The notes: generated by a model not told the origin, from the sequence alone. Positions 17,234 through 27,424 are shown, numbered from the stretch's first letter. The stretch: DNA of 55,890 nt from Roseospira goensis (GCF_014197795.1 NZ_JACIGI010000024.1:1-55890), one strand, 5' to 3'. Numbers and translations: made by a program.

Positions 17234-17845
17234 ATGACTCCAGCGACTGTGACCCACGACACCCTGGCCCAGGCCCTGTGGCCGACCCGCGCCGGCGCCG
17301 GCCCGCTGTCGCCGGCGTTGCGCGCGCTGCTGCTGGCGGTGCTCGGCAGCGCCCTGCTGACCGTCTCGGCCAAGCTACAGGTGCCCATGTGGCCGGTCCC
17401 CATGACCATGCAGACCTTCGCGGTGCTGGTGATCGGCGCCGCCTACGGCTGGAAGCTGGGGGCGGCCACCGTGGCCCTGTACCTGGCCCAGGGGGCGCTC
17501 GGCCTGCCGGTGTTCGCCAACACGCCCGAGCGCGGCATCGGACTGGCCTACATGATGGGCCCGACCGGCGGCTACCTGATCGGCTTCCTGGTCTCGGCGG
17601 CCGTCCTGGGCTGGCTGGCCGAGCGCGGCTGGGACCGCACCGTCGCCCGCACCCTGGCCGGCATGGCGCTGGGCACGGCGATCATCTTCGGGCTCGGGTT
17701 CGTCTACCTGACCGGCCTGATCGGCGCCGAGGCGGCGTTCCTCAACGGCGTGCTGCCGTTCCTGGTCGGCGCCGCCCTCAAGATCGCGCTGGCCGCCGCG
17801 GTGCTGCCGCTGGCCTGGCGCCTGGTGAGCCGCCGCCGCGCCTGA
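17234..17845 (+). CDS. bioY: biotin transporter BioY
   Basis: The 203-residue integral membrane protein is the substrate-binding S component of a biotin ECF transporter. It shows about six hydrophobic segments and the family segments VPMWPVPMTMQTFAVLVIGAAYG-type near residues 52-74, YLAQGALGLPVFA, and MGPTGGYLIGF. No bioM or bioN energising genes are nearby, so it either works alone, as described for some BioY proteins, or shares a module encoded elsewhere. Its own terminator follows at 17882-17906. I saw no BioR-type box upstream. Confidence 0.93.
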   Translation: MTPATVTHDTLAQALWPTRAGAGPLSPALRALLLAVLGSALLTVSAKLQVPMWPVPMTMQTFAVLVIGAAYGWKLGAATVALYLAQGALGLPVFANTPERGIGLAYMMGPTGGYLIGFLVSAAVLGWLAERGWDRTVARTLAGMALGTAIIFGLGFVYLTGLIGAEAAFLNGVLPFLVGAALKIALAAAVLPLAWRLVSRRRA

Positions 17846-17881
17846 CGGCCGACCACCCCGACCACCCCGACCAGACCGGCG

Positions 17882-17906
17882 AGGACCCCCCGCGTGGGGG
17901 TCCTTT
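17882..17906 (+). terminator. rho-independent terminator after bioY
   Basis: AGGACCCCC (17882-17890) pairs with GGGGGTCCT (17896-17904) around CGCGT, and the right arm runs into TTT at 17904-17906. It is the clearest intrinsic terminator in the window. Confidence 0.85.
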
Positions 17907-17945
17907 GCTGTCCGGAGTACCGCATCCCCAGCCCAGGAGCCGCCG

Positions 17946-19532
17946 ATGGCCGCCGATCCGCAGACCCCCGCCGACACCCGCTCCGACGAGCAGACGCCGC
18001 GGCTGGTGGTGCGCCGCGCCGCACTGGACGACATCGCGGCCATTCGCGCCTTGTGCGCCAAGGTGTACACGGACGTGCCGCCGTACAGCGGGGCGCACCT
18101 GCGCGGCCAGATGCAGAACTTCCCGGATGGCCAGTTCGTGGCGGTCTACGACGGTCGCGTGGTGGGCTACTGCGCCACCTTCCGCATCGGCGAGGCGGCC
18201 GCCTTTGCCCCCCACACCTGGATGGAGATCAGCGGTGGCGGATTGGCGTCGCGCCACGACCCGGACGGCGAGTGGCTGTACGGCATGGAAGTGTTTGTCG
18301 ATCCGGACTACCGCGGCTTCCGCATCGGCCAGCGCCTGTACGGCCAGCGCAAGGCGCTGTGCCAGCGCCTGGGCCTGAAGGGCATCGTGTTCGGCGGCCG
18401 GCTGCCCGGCCTGCACCGCCGCATCCGCAAGGTGGGCTCGGCCGAAGCCTACGTCGAGGCGGTGCGGGCCAAGAAGATGCGCGATCCGGTGCTGTCCTTC
18501 CAGATGCGCAACGGCTTCGAGCCCATCGGCGTGCTGCCCGCTTATCTGCCGTCGGACCGCGAGTCGCTGGGCTACGCCGCCCACATGGTGTGGCGCAACC
18601 CCAAGCACAGCGGCGCGGGGGCCGGCGGGCGCTCGGCGCGCTCGCGCTACTCGCAGCGCACGGTCCGCGTCTCCATCGTGCAGTACCAGCAGCGCCGGGT
18701 GCGCTCGTTCGAGGAGTTCGGCCACAACGTCGAGTATTTCGTGGACGTGGTCGCCGACTACCGCGCCGACTTCGTGGTGTTCCCGGAGCTGTTCACCCTC
18801 CAGCTCCTGTCGATCGAGAACCAGCGCATCCCGTCCACCGAGGCCATCGCCACCCTGACCCGCTACACCGAGCCGCTGAAAGAGCTGCTCAGCCGCCTCG
18901 CCGTCAGCTACAACATCAACATCATCGGCGGCTCGCACCCGACCCGGGGCGAGGACGGCCGCATCCTGAACATCTGCTACGTCTGTCTGCGCGACGGCTC
19001 GGTGCACCAGCAGGTCAAGGTCCACCCTACGCCGAACGAGCGCTACTGGTGGAACATCGACGGCGGCAACGACGTCGACACCATCATGACCGACTGCGGG
19101 CCCATCGGCGTGCTGATCTGCTACGACAGCGAGTTCCCGGAGCTGTCCCGGCACCTGGTGGACCAGGGGGCGCAGATCCTGTTCGTGCCGTTCTGCACCG
19201 ACGAGCGCCAGAGTTACCTCCGGGTGCGCTACTGCTGCCAGGCCCGGGCGGTGGAGAACCAGTGTTACGTCGTGCTGTCCGGCAACGTGGGCAACCTGCC
19301 CAACGTGGAGAACATGGATATCCAATACGCGCAGAGCTGCATCCTGACGCCCTGCGACATGCCGTTCGCGCGCGACGGCATCGCCGCCGACACCACGCCG
19401 AACGTGGAGATGGTCGCCTTCGCCGACCTGCGCATGGAGGACCTAGCGGCGGCCCGTCAGGGCGGCACGGTGCAGAACCTGCGCGACCGCCGCTTCGACC
19501 TCTACTCGGTGGCCTGGAAGAGCAAAGGGTAG
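17946..19532 (+). CDS. GNAT acetyltransferase / carbon-nitrogen hydrolase fusion
   Basis: The 528-residue protein has an N-terminal GNAT domain (about residues 15-205, with MEVFVDPDYRGFRIGQRL as the acetyl-CoA loop region) joined to a nitrilase-superfamily amidase domain (about 235-528). The nitrilase triad is intact: Glu281 in VFPELFTL, Lys358 in QVKVHPTPNE and Cys392 in VLICYDSEFPEL. This two-domain architecture is known in Proteobacteria and Actinobacteria, but substrates are not defined. One suggestion is paired deacylation and acetylation of an amine. The gene is monocistronic, starting just after the bioY terminator. Confidence 0.92.
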   Translation: MAADPQTPADTRSDEQTPRLVVRRAALDDIAAIRALCAKVYTDVPPYSGAHLRGQMQNFPDGQFVAVYDGRVVGYCATFRIGEAAAFAPHTWMEISGGGLASRHDPDGEWLYGMEVFVDPDYRGFRIGQRLYGQRKALCQRLGLKGIVFGGRLPGLHRRIRKVGSAEAYVEAVRAKKMRDPVLSFQMRNGFEPIGVLPAYLPSDRESLGYAAHMVWRNPKHSGAGAGGRSARSRYSQRTVRVSIVQYQQRRVRSFEEFGHNVEYFVDVVADYRADFVVFPELFTLQLLSIENQRIPSTEAIATLTRYTEPLKELLSRLAVSYNINIIGGSHPTRGEDGRILNICYVCLRDGSVHQQVKVHPTPNERYWWNIDGGNDVDTIMTDCGPIGVLICYDSEFPELSRHLVDQGAQILFVPFCTDERQSYLRVRYCCQARAVENQCYVVLSGNVGNLPNVENMDIQYAQSCILTPCDMPFARDGIAADTTPNVEMVAFADLRMEDLAAARQGGTVQNLRDRRFDLYSVAWKSKG

Positions 19533-19570
19533 GGGGCCAAGACCACGCCTCGATGGCCGCTTGCGGCACA

Positions 19571-19593
19571 CCGGACTCGCGGCGCGATGTCGG
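19571..19593. repeat. dispersed repeat, copy B
   Basis: All 23 bases are identical to 11575-11597. The copy lies in the 86-base gap between the convergent ends of the GNAT-nitrilase gene (19532) and the UMF1 gene (19619). Similarity to copy A continues weakly on both sides. Confidence 0.8.
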
Positions 19594-19618
19594 TTCGTCG
19601 CCAGCGCGCGGATGGCGA

Positions 19619-20923
19619 TCAATCCGCCGCCGGCCGGTCGCGCACCGTCAGCATCAGCAGCAGCCCCGGCACCAGGAACAGCAGGATCGAGGCCATGCCC
19701 AGGCGCTGGCTGTCGGTCAGCGCCACCACCCAGCCCAGCACCAGCGGCCCCAGGAAGGCGGTGATGCGCCCGGACAGCGCGAACAGCCCGAACATCTCGG
19801 CCCGCAGCTCGGGCGCCGCCAGGCGCGCCATCAGGGTCCGGCTGGGGGCCTGCACCGGGCCGAAGAAGACGCTCATCGCCAGCCCCAGGACCCAGAACCA
19901 GGTGACGTCCTCCACCAGCAGGATGCCGATGCCGAAGCCGGTCAGACCCACCAGCCCCAGGAGCACCGTCGCGCGCGAGCCGATCCAGTCGTCCACCCAC
20001 GCGAAGCCGGCGGCGCCCAGGCCGGCGGCGACGTTCATGGCGATTCCGAACATCACGATCTCATCGAAGCCCATGCCGAAGGTGCCGGCGGCATAGATGC
20101 CGCCGAAGGCGAACAGCGTGTTGAGACCGTCGGTATAGAGCATGCGCGCGATCAGGAACCGCAACAGGTTGGGATCGCGCCGCGGCAGCGCCTTCAGGGT
20201 GGTCCACAGCGTCGCCAACCCCTGGCGCACCGCCGCCGGGGCCGACAGGGCGGCCACCGTCCGGGGCTCGTCCGGCGCCCGGTCCGGCACCCACACGAAC
20301 AGCGGCCAGGCAAAGGCGGCGTACCACACCGCCACCAGCAGGCAGGTGGCGCGGATGTGCTCCAAGGCGTCGTCGCCAGGGTCGAGCCCGAACGGCGGCG
20401 GGTCCGCCTGCACCAGCCCGAACAGCGCCAGCACCAGCCCGGCCAGCCCGCCGGCGTAGCCCAGGCCCCAGGCCCAGCCCGACACCCGGCCCAGCCAGGG
20501 CCGGGGGGCGACCGCCGGCAGCAACGCGTTGTAGAACACGATGCCGACCTCGAAGCCGGTGTTGGCGATCACCACCAGCGCCAGCCCCAGCAGGGCGAAG
20601 GCCGGGTCCGGCTCCACCAGGTACAGCAGGCCGGCGGCCACGATGGTCAGCAGCGAGAACGCCGCCAGCCATGGCTTGCGCCGCCGGCCGCGGTCGGCGA
20701 TGGCGCCCAGCGTCGGGCTCAGCACCGCGATCAGCAGGCCGGACAGCGCCGTCGCCCAGGCCCACAGCGTGGTGCCCTGCTCCGGGGTCTCCGCCACCGC
20801 GGTGGTGAAGTAGGCCGAGAAGACGAAGGTGGCGATGACGGTCGGGAAGGCCGAGTTGGCCCAGTCATACAAGCACCACGCGGCCACCGGGGCGAACCGG
20901 GGCGCGGCGCCGGGCGCGGCCAT
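19619..20923 (-). CDS. MFS transporter, UMF1 family
   Basis: The 434-residue protein has about 12 hydrophobic segments and the UMF1/Atg22-like hallmark CLYDWANSAFPTVIATFVF at residues 14-32, GAIADRGRRRKPWL in the first cytoplasmic loop, and NTGFEVGIVFYNALLPAVA. The family is related to vacuolar amino-acid effluxers of yeast; substrates in bacteria are not established. ATG at 20923 is selected because the family N-terminus follows and it overlaps the stop of the SH3 gene by one base (TGATG), so translation is coupled. Longer upstream frames run through the SH3 gene. Confidence 0.9.
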   Translation of the reverse strand: MAAPGAAPRFAPVAAWCLYDWANSAFPTVIATFVFSAYFTTAVAETPEQGTTLWAWATALSGLLIAVLSPTLGAIADRGRRRKPWLAAFSLLTIVAAGLLYLVEPDPAFALLGLALVVIANTGFEVGIVFYNALLPAVAPRPWLGRVSGWAWGLGYAGGLAGLVLALFGLVQADPPPFGLDPGDDALEHIRATCLLVAVWYAAFAWPLFVWVPDRAPDEPRTVAALSAPAAVRQGLATLWTTLKALPRRDPNLLRFLIARMLYTDGLNTLFAFGGIYAAGTFGMGFDEIVMFGIAMNVAAGLGAAGFAWVDDWIGSRATVLLGLVGLTGFGIGILLVEDVTWFWVLGLAMSVFFGPVQAPSRTLMARLAAPELRAEMFGLFALSGRITAFLGPLVLGWVVALTDSQRLGMASILLFLVPGLLLMLTVRDRPAAD

Positions 20924-21549
20924 CAGTCCACGTAGTCCGTGGGATGGACGCCCCACAGCGCGGCGCGCAGCAGCCAGCCCTGGAACCGCCCGGCCTCGAC
21001 CCGGCAGTGCCGGCCGTCGCGCGGGCATTGCAACAGCTTGACGATGACCCCCGGCTCGACCTCGGCCACGCCCTCGGCCGCCGGCTCGGGCCGGCGCAGC
21101 AGGATCTGGCGCGTCTCTCCGGTGACCAGCGCCATGCGGTTGCTGTGCGACAGCATGGCCTTGTGCATCCAGCCCTCGGCGCCGTCGGGGTCGCGCACCT
21201 CGCGCCAGTCCTCGGTCTCGCGCGTCACCTCGACCGGCAGGCCGCGGCGCTTGTAGACCCAGGTGACGGGATAGCGGGTGCCCGGCCCGGTGCGCATGTT
21301 GATGTGATCGGAGCCCAACGCGGCGAAGCGCGGCAGCGGCCGGCCGCTCGGCCCCACCCGCACGGCCTCCTCGGGGGCGGGCGTGGCGGGCGCGGCGTCC
21401 GGGGCGGACTCAGGTTCGGTCCCCTGGGCCCGCGCCGGTCCCGGTCCCGCCAGCACCAGGGCGGCGGCGAGCCCGACGGCCAGGGTCGCCACGAGGCCGC
21501 GAGCGCGCGGCGGCGCGGGGAGGGCGGGGCGGGGGGGCTGCGCCGTCAT
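20923..21549 (-). CDS. SH3-domain secreted/periplasmic protein
   Basis: The 208-residue protein begins with a Sec-type signal (RGLVATLAVGLAAALVLAG, cleavage probably after ARA). The mature part has two bacterial SH3-like repeats. The first opens FAALGSDHINMRTGPGTRYPV and includes VYKRRGLPVEV, the second includes PGVIVKLLQCPRDGRHCRVE and GWLLRAALWGVHPTD. Such SH3b proteins bind envelope components such as peptidoglycan. ATG at 21549 gives a good signal peptide; an upstream ATG at 21609 does not. Translationally coupled to the UMF1 transporter. Confidence 0.87.
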   Translation of the reverse strand: MTAQPPRPALPAPPRARGLVATLAVGLAAALVLAGPGPARAQGTEPESAPDAAPATPAPEEAVRVGPSGRPLPRFAALGSDHINMRTGPGTRYPVTWVYKRRGLPVEVTRETEDWREVRDPDGAEGWMHKAMLSHSNRMALVTGETRQILLRRPEPAAEGVAEVEPGVIVKLLQCPRDGRHCRVEAGRFQGWLLRAALWGVHPTDYVD

Positions 21550-21746
21550 CGCGGGATCGCGTGCTCCTGTGCCTGCGCGCGGACAACCGGAAGGGGCGGG
21601 GCCGGCCATCGGGCCGGCCCGCCGACGGGGAGGTCCGTCCTCCCGTCGGCCGATATAATAGAGGCGTCACGCCGCCAGGGGTCAAGGGGCGGACCGACGA
21701 TCCCGCGCCGCGGCATGGCCCCGAGACGCGGGAGTCGCCTGCGTGC

Positions 21747-22451
21747 TCAGCCGGGCGCGTCGGGGCGGTCGCCGAAGGTCCACTGGCGCACGCAGTGCTC
21801 GACCACGCGGGCGACGAAGGACAGCAGGTCGCTGGCCTGGTCCTCGTCGAAGGCCCCGTCCCGACGCGAGCCCAGCGCCAGCAGCCCCGGCGGGTGACCG
21901 TTGCCGGGCTCCAGGCGGGCCAGGGCATCGCTCGCCACCAGTCCGGCGCCGGGGCCGAACACGCGGGCGTCCCCGCTGGCCTGGGGCCGCAGCGCGATCG
22001 GCCGCGCCCGCGGCGCGACCTGGTCGACGTAGCCCGCCGGCAGCGTCGCCAGGGGAGCCGCCCGGGCCGGCAGACGGCCCGCGTTCTCGAACCGCAGCGC
22101 CGCCACGTCGACGTCGAGCAGCAGCGGCAGGTCGTCGGCCACGGTCTCGCCCAGCGCGCCCTTCTCGTCGCCCGCCAGCACGGTCAGCACCGCCTGGTGG
22201 GTGCGCTTGAGCAGCGACATGTTGATCCGCGTGGTCTGGATCAGCGCATCGGTGCCGTCGCGCATGTCGCGCAGCTCCTCCTGCAGGCGGCGGATGGCGA
22301 AGTCGCGGATGTCCACCACGTCGGCGCCGTGCCGGGACGCCGGCATGACGAGATGCAGGATCGCCTCCGGATGCCGGTCCAGGAAGGCCGGATTCTCGGC
22401 CAGGAAGGCCAGCACGTCGTCGTCGGTCAGGGGCGGGCTGTTGTCGTTCAA
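21747..22451 (-). CDS. DUF484 family protein
   Basis: The 234-residue protein starts LTDDDVLAFLAENPAFLDRHPE, the diagnostic DUF484 N-terminus, followed by a coiled region (RRLQEELRDMRDGTDAL) and a GAF-like C-terminal domain ending in LLSFVARVVEHCVRQW. The function is unknown; in many proteobacteria the gene sits beside xerC. Here it follows fsa by 48 bases on the same strand, and xerC is not in the window. Confidence 0.88.
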   Translation of the reverse strand: MNDNSPPLTDDDVLAFLAENPAFLDRHPEAILHLVMPASRHGADVVDIRDFAIRRLQEELRDMRDGTDALIQTTRINMSLLKRTHQAVLTVLAGDEKGALGETVADDLPLLLDVDVAALRFENAGRLPARAAPLATLPAGYVDQVAPRARPIALRPQASGDARVFGPGAGLVASDALARLEPGNGHPPGLLALGSRRDGAFDEDQASDLLSFVARVVEHCVRQWTFGDRPDAPG

Positions 22452-22499
22452 GACGGCCTCCGGCCGGCACGGGTCGTCGGATCGGGCGGGCGCGTCACG

Positions 22500-23162
22500 T
22501 CACGCCTCCGGAATGGTCTGGCCGGTCTTCGCCCAGTCGGCCAGGAAGGCGGCCAGACCCGTATCGGTCAGCGGATGGGCGCAGAGCTGGCGCAGCACCT
22601 TGGGCGGCAGGGTGACCACGTCGGCCCCCAGGCGGGCGGCCTCGACCACGTGAATCGGATGCCGTACCGAGGCCACCAGCACCTCGGTCGAGAACGCCGG
22701 GTAGTTGCCGTAGATCTGCACGATATCAGCGATCAGGGCCATGCCGTCGTGGCCGATGTCGTCGAGACGGCCGACGAAGGGCGAGACGAAGGTGGCGCCG
22801 GCCTTGGCGGCCAGGATGGCCTGGGCGGCGGAGAAGCACAGCGTGACGTTGACCATCGTGCCCTCGTCGGAGAGGGTCTTGCAGGCGCGCAGGCCGTCCG
22901 GCGTCAGCGGCAGCTTGATGGTGACGTTGGGGGCGATCTTGCGCAGGGCGCGGGCCTGGCGCAGCATGCCGTCGGTCTCGGTGGCCACCACCTCGGCGCT
23001 GACCGGCCCCGGCACCAGGGCGCAGATCTCGGTGACGATGTCCAGGAAGTCCCGCCCGGTCTTGGCGGCCAGGCTGGGGTTGGTGGTGACGCCGTCCACC
23101 AGGCCGGTGGCGGCAAGATCGCGGATCTCGGCCACGTCGGCCGTATCGACGAAGAACTTCAT
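22500..23162 (-). CDS. fsa: fructose-6-phosphate aldolase / small transaldolase
   Basis: The 220-residue protein has the short TalC/FSA length. It begins [17 protein letters not shown], continues GVTTNPSL and carries the Schiff-base lysine in [12 protein letters not shown] (Lys83). FSQ-like [20 protein letters not shown] and [10 protein letters not shown] are present. Members either cleave fructose 6-phosphate or act as transaldolase; sequence alone does not decide. The gene is divergent from priA with 90 bases between and is probably co-transcribed with DUF484. Confidence 0.92.
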   Translation of the reverse strand: MKFFVDTADVAEIRDLAATGLVDGVTTNPSLAAKTGRDFLDIVTEICALVPGPVSAEVVATETDGMLRQARALRKIAPNVTIKLPLTPDGLRACKTLSDEGTMVNVTLCFSAAQAILAAKAGATFVSPFVGRLDDIGHDGMALIADIVQIYGNYPAFSTEVLVASVRHPIHVVEAARLGADVVTLPPKVLRQLCAHPLTDTGLAAFLADWAKTGQTIPEA

Positions 23163-23252
23163 GACGCGGAGGGGTCCTCTGGTTTCATCCCGCTGGCCCG
23201 GCCGACGCGGGCCCCGTCGCGCCCGTCGCGGGCGCCGGGCGGAGTGTAGCCG

Positions 23253-25535
23253 ATGACATCCGGGCGCGCCAGTTCACCCCCGGACGGCCCCCCGGCGCCG
23301 CCGGGCTCCCTGTTCGGGGCCGCGCCCCGGGTGGCGGTGCGGCTGCCGGTGCCGGTGGACGCGCCCTACGACTACGCCGTGCCGCCGGACTGGGACCCGC
23401 CGCCGCAGCCGGGCGCTTTGGTGCGGGTGCCGCTCGGCCGGCGGGTCGAGGTCGGCGTGGTGTGGGGCGAGGGCGCCGCCGACGTGCCCGAGCACAAGCT
23501 GCGCCCGCTGCTGGAGCGCCTGGCCGTGCCGCCGATGCCGGCCGCCCTGCGCGCCCTGATCGACTGGTGCGCGGCCTACACGCTGGCCCCGGCCGGGCAG
23601 GTGCTGCGCATGGCGCTCAGCGTGCCGGAGGCCCTGGAGCCGCCCAGGCCGCGCACCGGCTATGCCGCGCGGGTGACGGACCTGAGCGAGACCGCCCTGC
23701 GCGCCACCGACGCCCGCCGCAAGGCCCTGGCCGCCGCCGCGGCCTGGCCGCCAGCCGCGCCGCCGCCGACCGCCGCCGACCTGGCCCGGCGCGCCGGCGT
23801 CGGGCCGGCGGTGGTCAAGGGCCTGGCCGAGGGCGGCGCGCTGGCCCCGGTGCCGGTGGTGGAGGAGCCGGCGGTCCCCCAACCCGACCCGCGCCACCCC
23901 GGCCCGACGCTGTCGCCCGATCAGGCGCACGCGGCGGACGCGCTCCGGGACGCCGCCCGGCGCGGCTTCTCGGTCACCCTGCTGGAGGGCGTGACCGGCT
24001 CCGGCAAGACCGAAGTCTATTTCGAGGCCATGGCCGAGACCCTGGCCCAGGGCCGCCAGGTCCTGGTGCTGCTGCCGGAGATCGCGCTCACCGCGCGCTG
24101 GCCGGAGCGGTTCCAGGCCCGCTTCGGCGCCCCGCCGGTGCCCTGGCATTCCGACCTGCCGCGGGCCCAGCGCCGCGACATCTGGCGCGCGGTGGCCTTC
24201 GGCCGCGCCCCGGTGGTGGTGGGGGCGCGCTCGGCCCTGTTCCTGCCGTTCCCCGACCTGGGGCTGATCGTCGTCGACGAGGAGCACGACGGCGCCTACA
24301 AGCAGGAGGACGGGGTGCCCTACAACGCCCGCGACATGGCGGTGGTGCGCGCCCGTGCCGGCGGGCTGCCGGTGGTGCTGGCGTCGGCCACGCCGTCGCT
24401 GGAAACGGTGCTGAACGCCCGCGCCGGGCGCTATGCCCATGTGGGGCTGTCGCGGCGCCACGGCGGCGCGGAAATGCCGACCCTGGAAACCGTGGACCTG
24501 CGCGCGCAGGCGCCGGAAAAATGGGACCGTCAGGGTGTGCCGGCCCAGAGCTTCCTGGCGCCGCCGCTGCTGGACGCCATGGCAGCCACCCTGGCGCGGC
24601 GCGAACAGACGCTCTTGTTCCTGAACCGGCGCGGCTACGCCCCGCTGACCCTGTGCCGGGCCTGCGGGCACCGGTTGCAGTGCCCGAACTGCGCCGCCTG
24701 GCTGGTGGAGCATCGCCAGCGCCGCGAGCTGCGCTGCCATCACTGCGATTTCCGGCTGCCGTTGCCGGAGCGCTGCCCGGCCTGCGACGCCCCCGACGCC
24801 CTGGCCGCCTGCGGCCCCGGGGTGGAACGGCTGGCCGAGGAGGTGGCGGCGCGCTTTCCGGCGGCGCGGCTGGCGGTGGCGGCGTCGGACACCCTGACCG
24901 GGCCGACCGCCGCCGCCGCGCTGGTGGAACGCATCGAACAGGGGGCGGTCGACATCGTCATCGGCACCCAGGTGATGGCCAAGGGCCACCACTTCCCGCT
25001 GATGACCCTGGTCGGAGTGGTGGACGCCGACCTGGGGCTGGCCGGCGGCGACCTGCGCGCGGCCGAGCGCACGTTTCAGTTGCTGCACCAGGTGGCCGGC
25101 CGCGCCGGGCGGGCCCAGCGACCGGGCCGGGTGCTGTTGCAGACCTGCGACCCCGACCACCCCGTCATGCAGGCGCTGGCCGCCGACGACGCCGAGCGGT
25201 TCCTGGCCCTGGAGGCCGAGACCCGCCAGGCCCTGCGCATGCCGCCGTTCGGGCGGCTGGTGGCCCTGATCGTCTCGGGGCTGGACGAGCAGGCCGTGAT
25301 CGCCGCCGGCAAGGCCCTGGGCCGCACCGCGCCCCAGGCCGAAGACGTCGAGGTGCTGGGGCCGGCACCGGCGCCGCTGGCCGTGCTGCGCCGCCAGCAC
25401 CGCCACCGCCTGCTGCTCAAGGCGGCGCGCTCGGTGCGGGTGCAGCCGCTGGTCCGGGCCTGGCTGGAGGCCGCCGCCCCGCTGCCCCCGGGGGTGCGGG
25501 TCAAGGTGGACGTGGACCCGTATGGATTTTTGTGA
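23253..25535 (+). CDS. priA: primosomal replication restart helicase PriA
   Basis: The 760-residue superfamily 2 helicase reloads the replisome at stalled forks. It has an N-terminal 3'-end-binding domain ([20 protein letters not shown]), a winged-helix linker with an Ala-rich insert near residues 155-180, Walker [14 protein letters not shown] near residue 250, DEEHD near 342, and a zinc region (about residues 468-512) with [13 protein letters not shown] and CHHC-x-CPAC cysteines. Motifs [13 protein letters not shown] and QVAGRAGR close the helicase core. The length is normal. The gene is transcribed alone. Confidence 0.96.
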   Translation: MTSGRASSPPDGPPAPPGSLFGAAPRVAVRLPVPVDAPYDYAVPPDWDPPPQPGALVRVPLGRRVEVGVVWGEGAADVPEHKLRPLLERLAVPPMPAALRALIDWCAAYTLAPAGQVLRMALSVPEALEPPRPRTGYAARVTDLSETALRATDARRKALAAAAAWPPAAPPPTAADLARRAGVGPAVVKGLAEGGALAPVPVVEEPAVPQPDPRHPGPTLSPDQAHAADALRDAARRGFSVTLLEGVTGSGKTEVYFEAMAETLAQGRQVLVLLPEIALTARWPERFQARFGAPPVPWHSDLPRAQRRDIWRAVAFGRAPVVVGARSALFLPFPDLGLIVVDEEHDGAYKQEDGVPYNARDMAVVRARAGGLPVVLASATPSLETVLNARAGRYAHVGLSRRHGGAEMPTLETVDLRAQAPEKWDRQGVPAQSFLAPPLLDAMAATLARREQTLLFLNRRGYAPLTLCRACGHRLQCPNCAAWLVEHRQRRELRCHHCDFRLPLPERCPACDAPDALAACGPGVERLAEEVAARFPAARLAVAASDTLTGPTAAAALVERIEQGAVDIVIGTQVMAKGHHFPLMTLVGVVDADLGLAGGDLRAAERTFQLLHQVAGRAGRAQRPGRVLLQTCDPDHPVMQALAADDAERFLALEAETRQALRMPPFGRLVALIVSGLDEQAVIAAGKALGRTAPQAEDVEVLGPAPAPLAVLRRQHRHRLLLKAARSVRVQPLVRAWLEAAAPLPPGVRVKVDVDPYGFL

Positions 25536-25731
25536 GGCGGCGCGCCCGGGGAGGGGGCGACGGGCCGGCCCGTATCAAGGCGCGGCCCCGGTGCTGGCCG
25601 CGCGCCGCGCGCTGGGGTAGGTTGAGCCCGACACCCCCGCCGCAGGGCGGTCGGTCCGGCCGGCCGCCCGCCCACGCGGCCGCAGGCTTGCGACATCATA
25701 CCGGCCGGTATCACACAGGGAGACTCCGACC

Positions 25732-25965
25732 ATGGCCATGGACCCCGGCACGCTCGAGACCATGATCAAGGAGGCGTTCCCGGACGCTCAGGTGGCGATC
25801 GACGACATGATGGGTGACGGCGACCACTACGCGGCGCAGATCGTCTCCGAGCAGTTCCGGGGCAAGACCCGGGTGCAGCAGCACCAGATGGTCTACGCCG
25901 CCCTGAAGGGGAAGATGGGCGGCGAACTGCACGCCCTCGCGTTGCAGACCCGGGCGCCCGACTGA
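25732..25965 (+). CDS. BolA/IbaG family protein
   Basis: The 77-residue protein fits the short BolA-like class: helix LETMIKEAFPDAQVAI, DGDHYAAQIVSEQFRGKTRVQQHQMVYAAL and a C-terminal GELHALALQTRAP. The invariant His in GGELHALAL is the residue used with monothiol glutaredoxins to hold a [2Fe-2S] cluster. Alphaproteobacteria often place this gene next to grxD; here it stands alone between priA and a protease. ATG at 25732 is preceded by GGGAG at a normal distance. Confidence 0.92.
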   Translation: MAMDPGTLETMIKEAFPDAQVAIDDMMGDGDHYAAQIVSEQFRGKTRVQQHQMVYAALKGKMGGELHALALQTRAPD

Positions 25966-26203
25966 GCCGACCCCCGGTTTCGGCCGTCGCGCACCTCGCC
26001 CCCCCTCCCGGGCGTCTCCCGGGTGTCTCTCGGGCGTCTGTGGGGCACGACGGCCCGGAGTCGGGCGCGGGCGGGGGCCGGGTCCGTCCAGCCTCGCGCC
26101 GGCCCGCCCAGGGTGGCGGCGCGCGGCGGGGGAGCCGGTTGACCGGGCCGAAGGATGGGCGCAACCTTCCCGGGCCCAGATCGGCCGCCAGGGGATCGGC
26201 GTC

Positions 26204-27424
26204 ATGACCTATCAAGCCGACGACGACCAGTATCCGGCCCGCGCCGTGGTCTTCATCGAGTCCACCTGGGGCACGCAGACCTTCACGGGCACCGGGTTCC
26301 TGGTCGGGCGCAACGATATCGTCACCGCCTCGCACGTCCTGTACGACCAGACCCTCGGCGGGACGCCCGATTATGTCCGTGTCGCGCCGTCGTACGAACC
26401 CGGCGCGCCGGACAACGTATTCTACGACGACTTCCAGTATCACTACTACCCGGACTTCGACCCGGACGGGGACGGCCTGCTGGAGACCGGGGACCTGCGG
26501 CTGAATACCCTGCGCGGCTCCGAGTACGACATGGCGCTGATCTCGCTGCGCGAGCCCGTGGGCGACGTGTACGGCTGGTTCGGCGTCGACCCCGGGTTCT
26601 CCGGCGGGGCCGTCGGGCTGCTGGGCCATCCCGCCCTGTACGGCCGCGCCCTGATGTACGACGGCGGCTCCGTCTGGCATCACAGCCAGGACAGCGTTCT
26701 GTACTACAACAACGACCTGGAGGTGAACCCGGGCAACTCCGGCGGTCCGGTGTACTACGACTACGGCGACGGTCCGTTCGCCGTCGGGGTGGTCTCCACC
26801 GGGCTGGTCGCCACCTCGTTCCGGGATCACTGGTGGTGGATCAGCGACGTGATGACGGAGAACGACGCCCTGCTGGCCGACGGCTCGGCGCCCGACGACG
26901 ACCCGCCGTCCGATCCGTTCGACTCCGCCGATATCGCCGTGTTCAACCTGATGCTCGGCCGCCCGCCGGACGACGCCATCGCGGCCGAGGTCTCCGCCGC
27001 CGCGTGGTCGACCGTGACGGGCACCGCCGCGGTGCTGTCCGCATGGTCGGAGTTCCAGGGCCAGTTCAGCGGCCTGTCCACGCTCGGCGCCAAGATCGAC
27101 GTGATCGTGGTCGGCCACATGGGGCTGTCGCCACAGAGCGCGGGCTACGCGGGCGCGGTCGACTACTTCGAGAGCAGCCTGACGGCCGGGCGCAGCGTTC
27201 CCGACGTGATGGCCGAGGCGGTGCTGTACCTGCTGGACGATGCGCGGCGCCAGGATGCCTACGACGGCGCCGCCGCCACGGTGCTGGAGAGCGGGGCGGG
27301 CTTGGCCGCGCCCCTGCGCCTGGCGGGGGCCGACGCGATCGTCGACGACGGCGGGGTCGCGGTGGTTGGCGCGCGCGATCCGGCCGGCGCGGCGCTGGAG
27401 GGCGCGGACGCGCTGTTCGGCTGA
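26204..27424 (+). CDS. trypsin-like serine protease with a DUF4214-like C-terminal domain
   Basis: The 406-residue protein has an S1-type protease domain in residues 10-215 with an intact triad: His44 in VTASHVL, Asp109 in SEYDMALI and Ser179 in NPGNSGGPV. Residues 84-97 hold a DxDxDG loop like a calcium site. There is no Sec signal. Residues 283-369 align with residues 55-140 of the RTX protein at 4910-6418, and the protein ends ADALFG, similar to that protein's ADLFFA. This suggests type I export without classic RTX repeats. The composition is very acidic. It stands alone; ribosome site GGGGATCGG is weak. The target is unknown. Confidence 0.85.
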   Translation: MTYQADDDQYPARAVVFIESTWGTQTFTGTGFLVGRNDIVTASHVLYDQTLGGTPDYVRVAPSYEPGAPDNVFYDDFQYHYYPDFDPDGDGLLETGDLRLNTLRGSEYDMALISLREPVGDVYGWFGVDPGFSGGAVGLLGHPALYGRALMYDGGSVWHHSQDSVLYYNNDLEVNPGNSGGPVYYDYGDGPFAVGVVSTGLVATSFRDHWWWISDVMTENDALLADGSAPDDDPPSDPFDSADIAVFNLMLGRPPDDAIAAEVSAAAWSTVTGTAAVLSAWSEFQGQFSGLSTLGAKIDVIVVGHMGLSPQSAGYAGAVDYFESSLTAGRSVPDVMAEAVLYLLDDARRQDAYDGAAATVLESGAGLAAPLRLAGADAIVDDGGVAVVGARDPAGAALEGADALFG

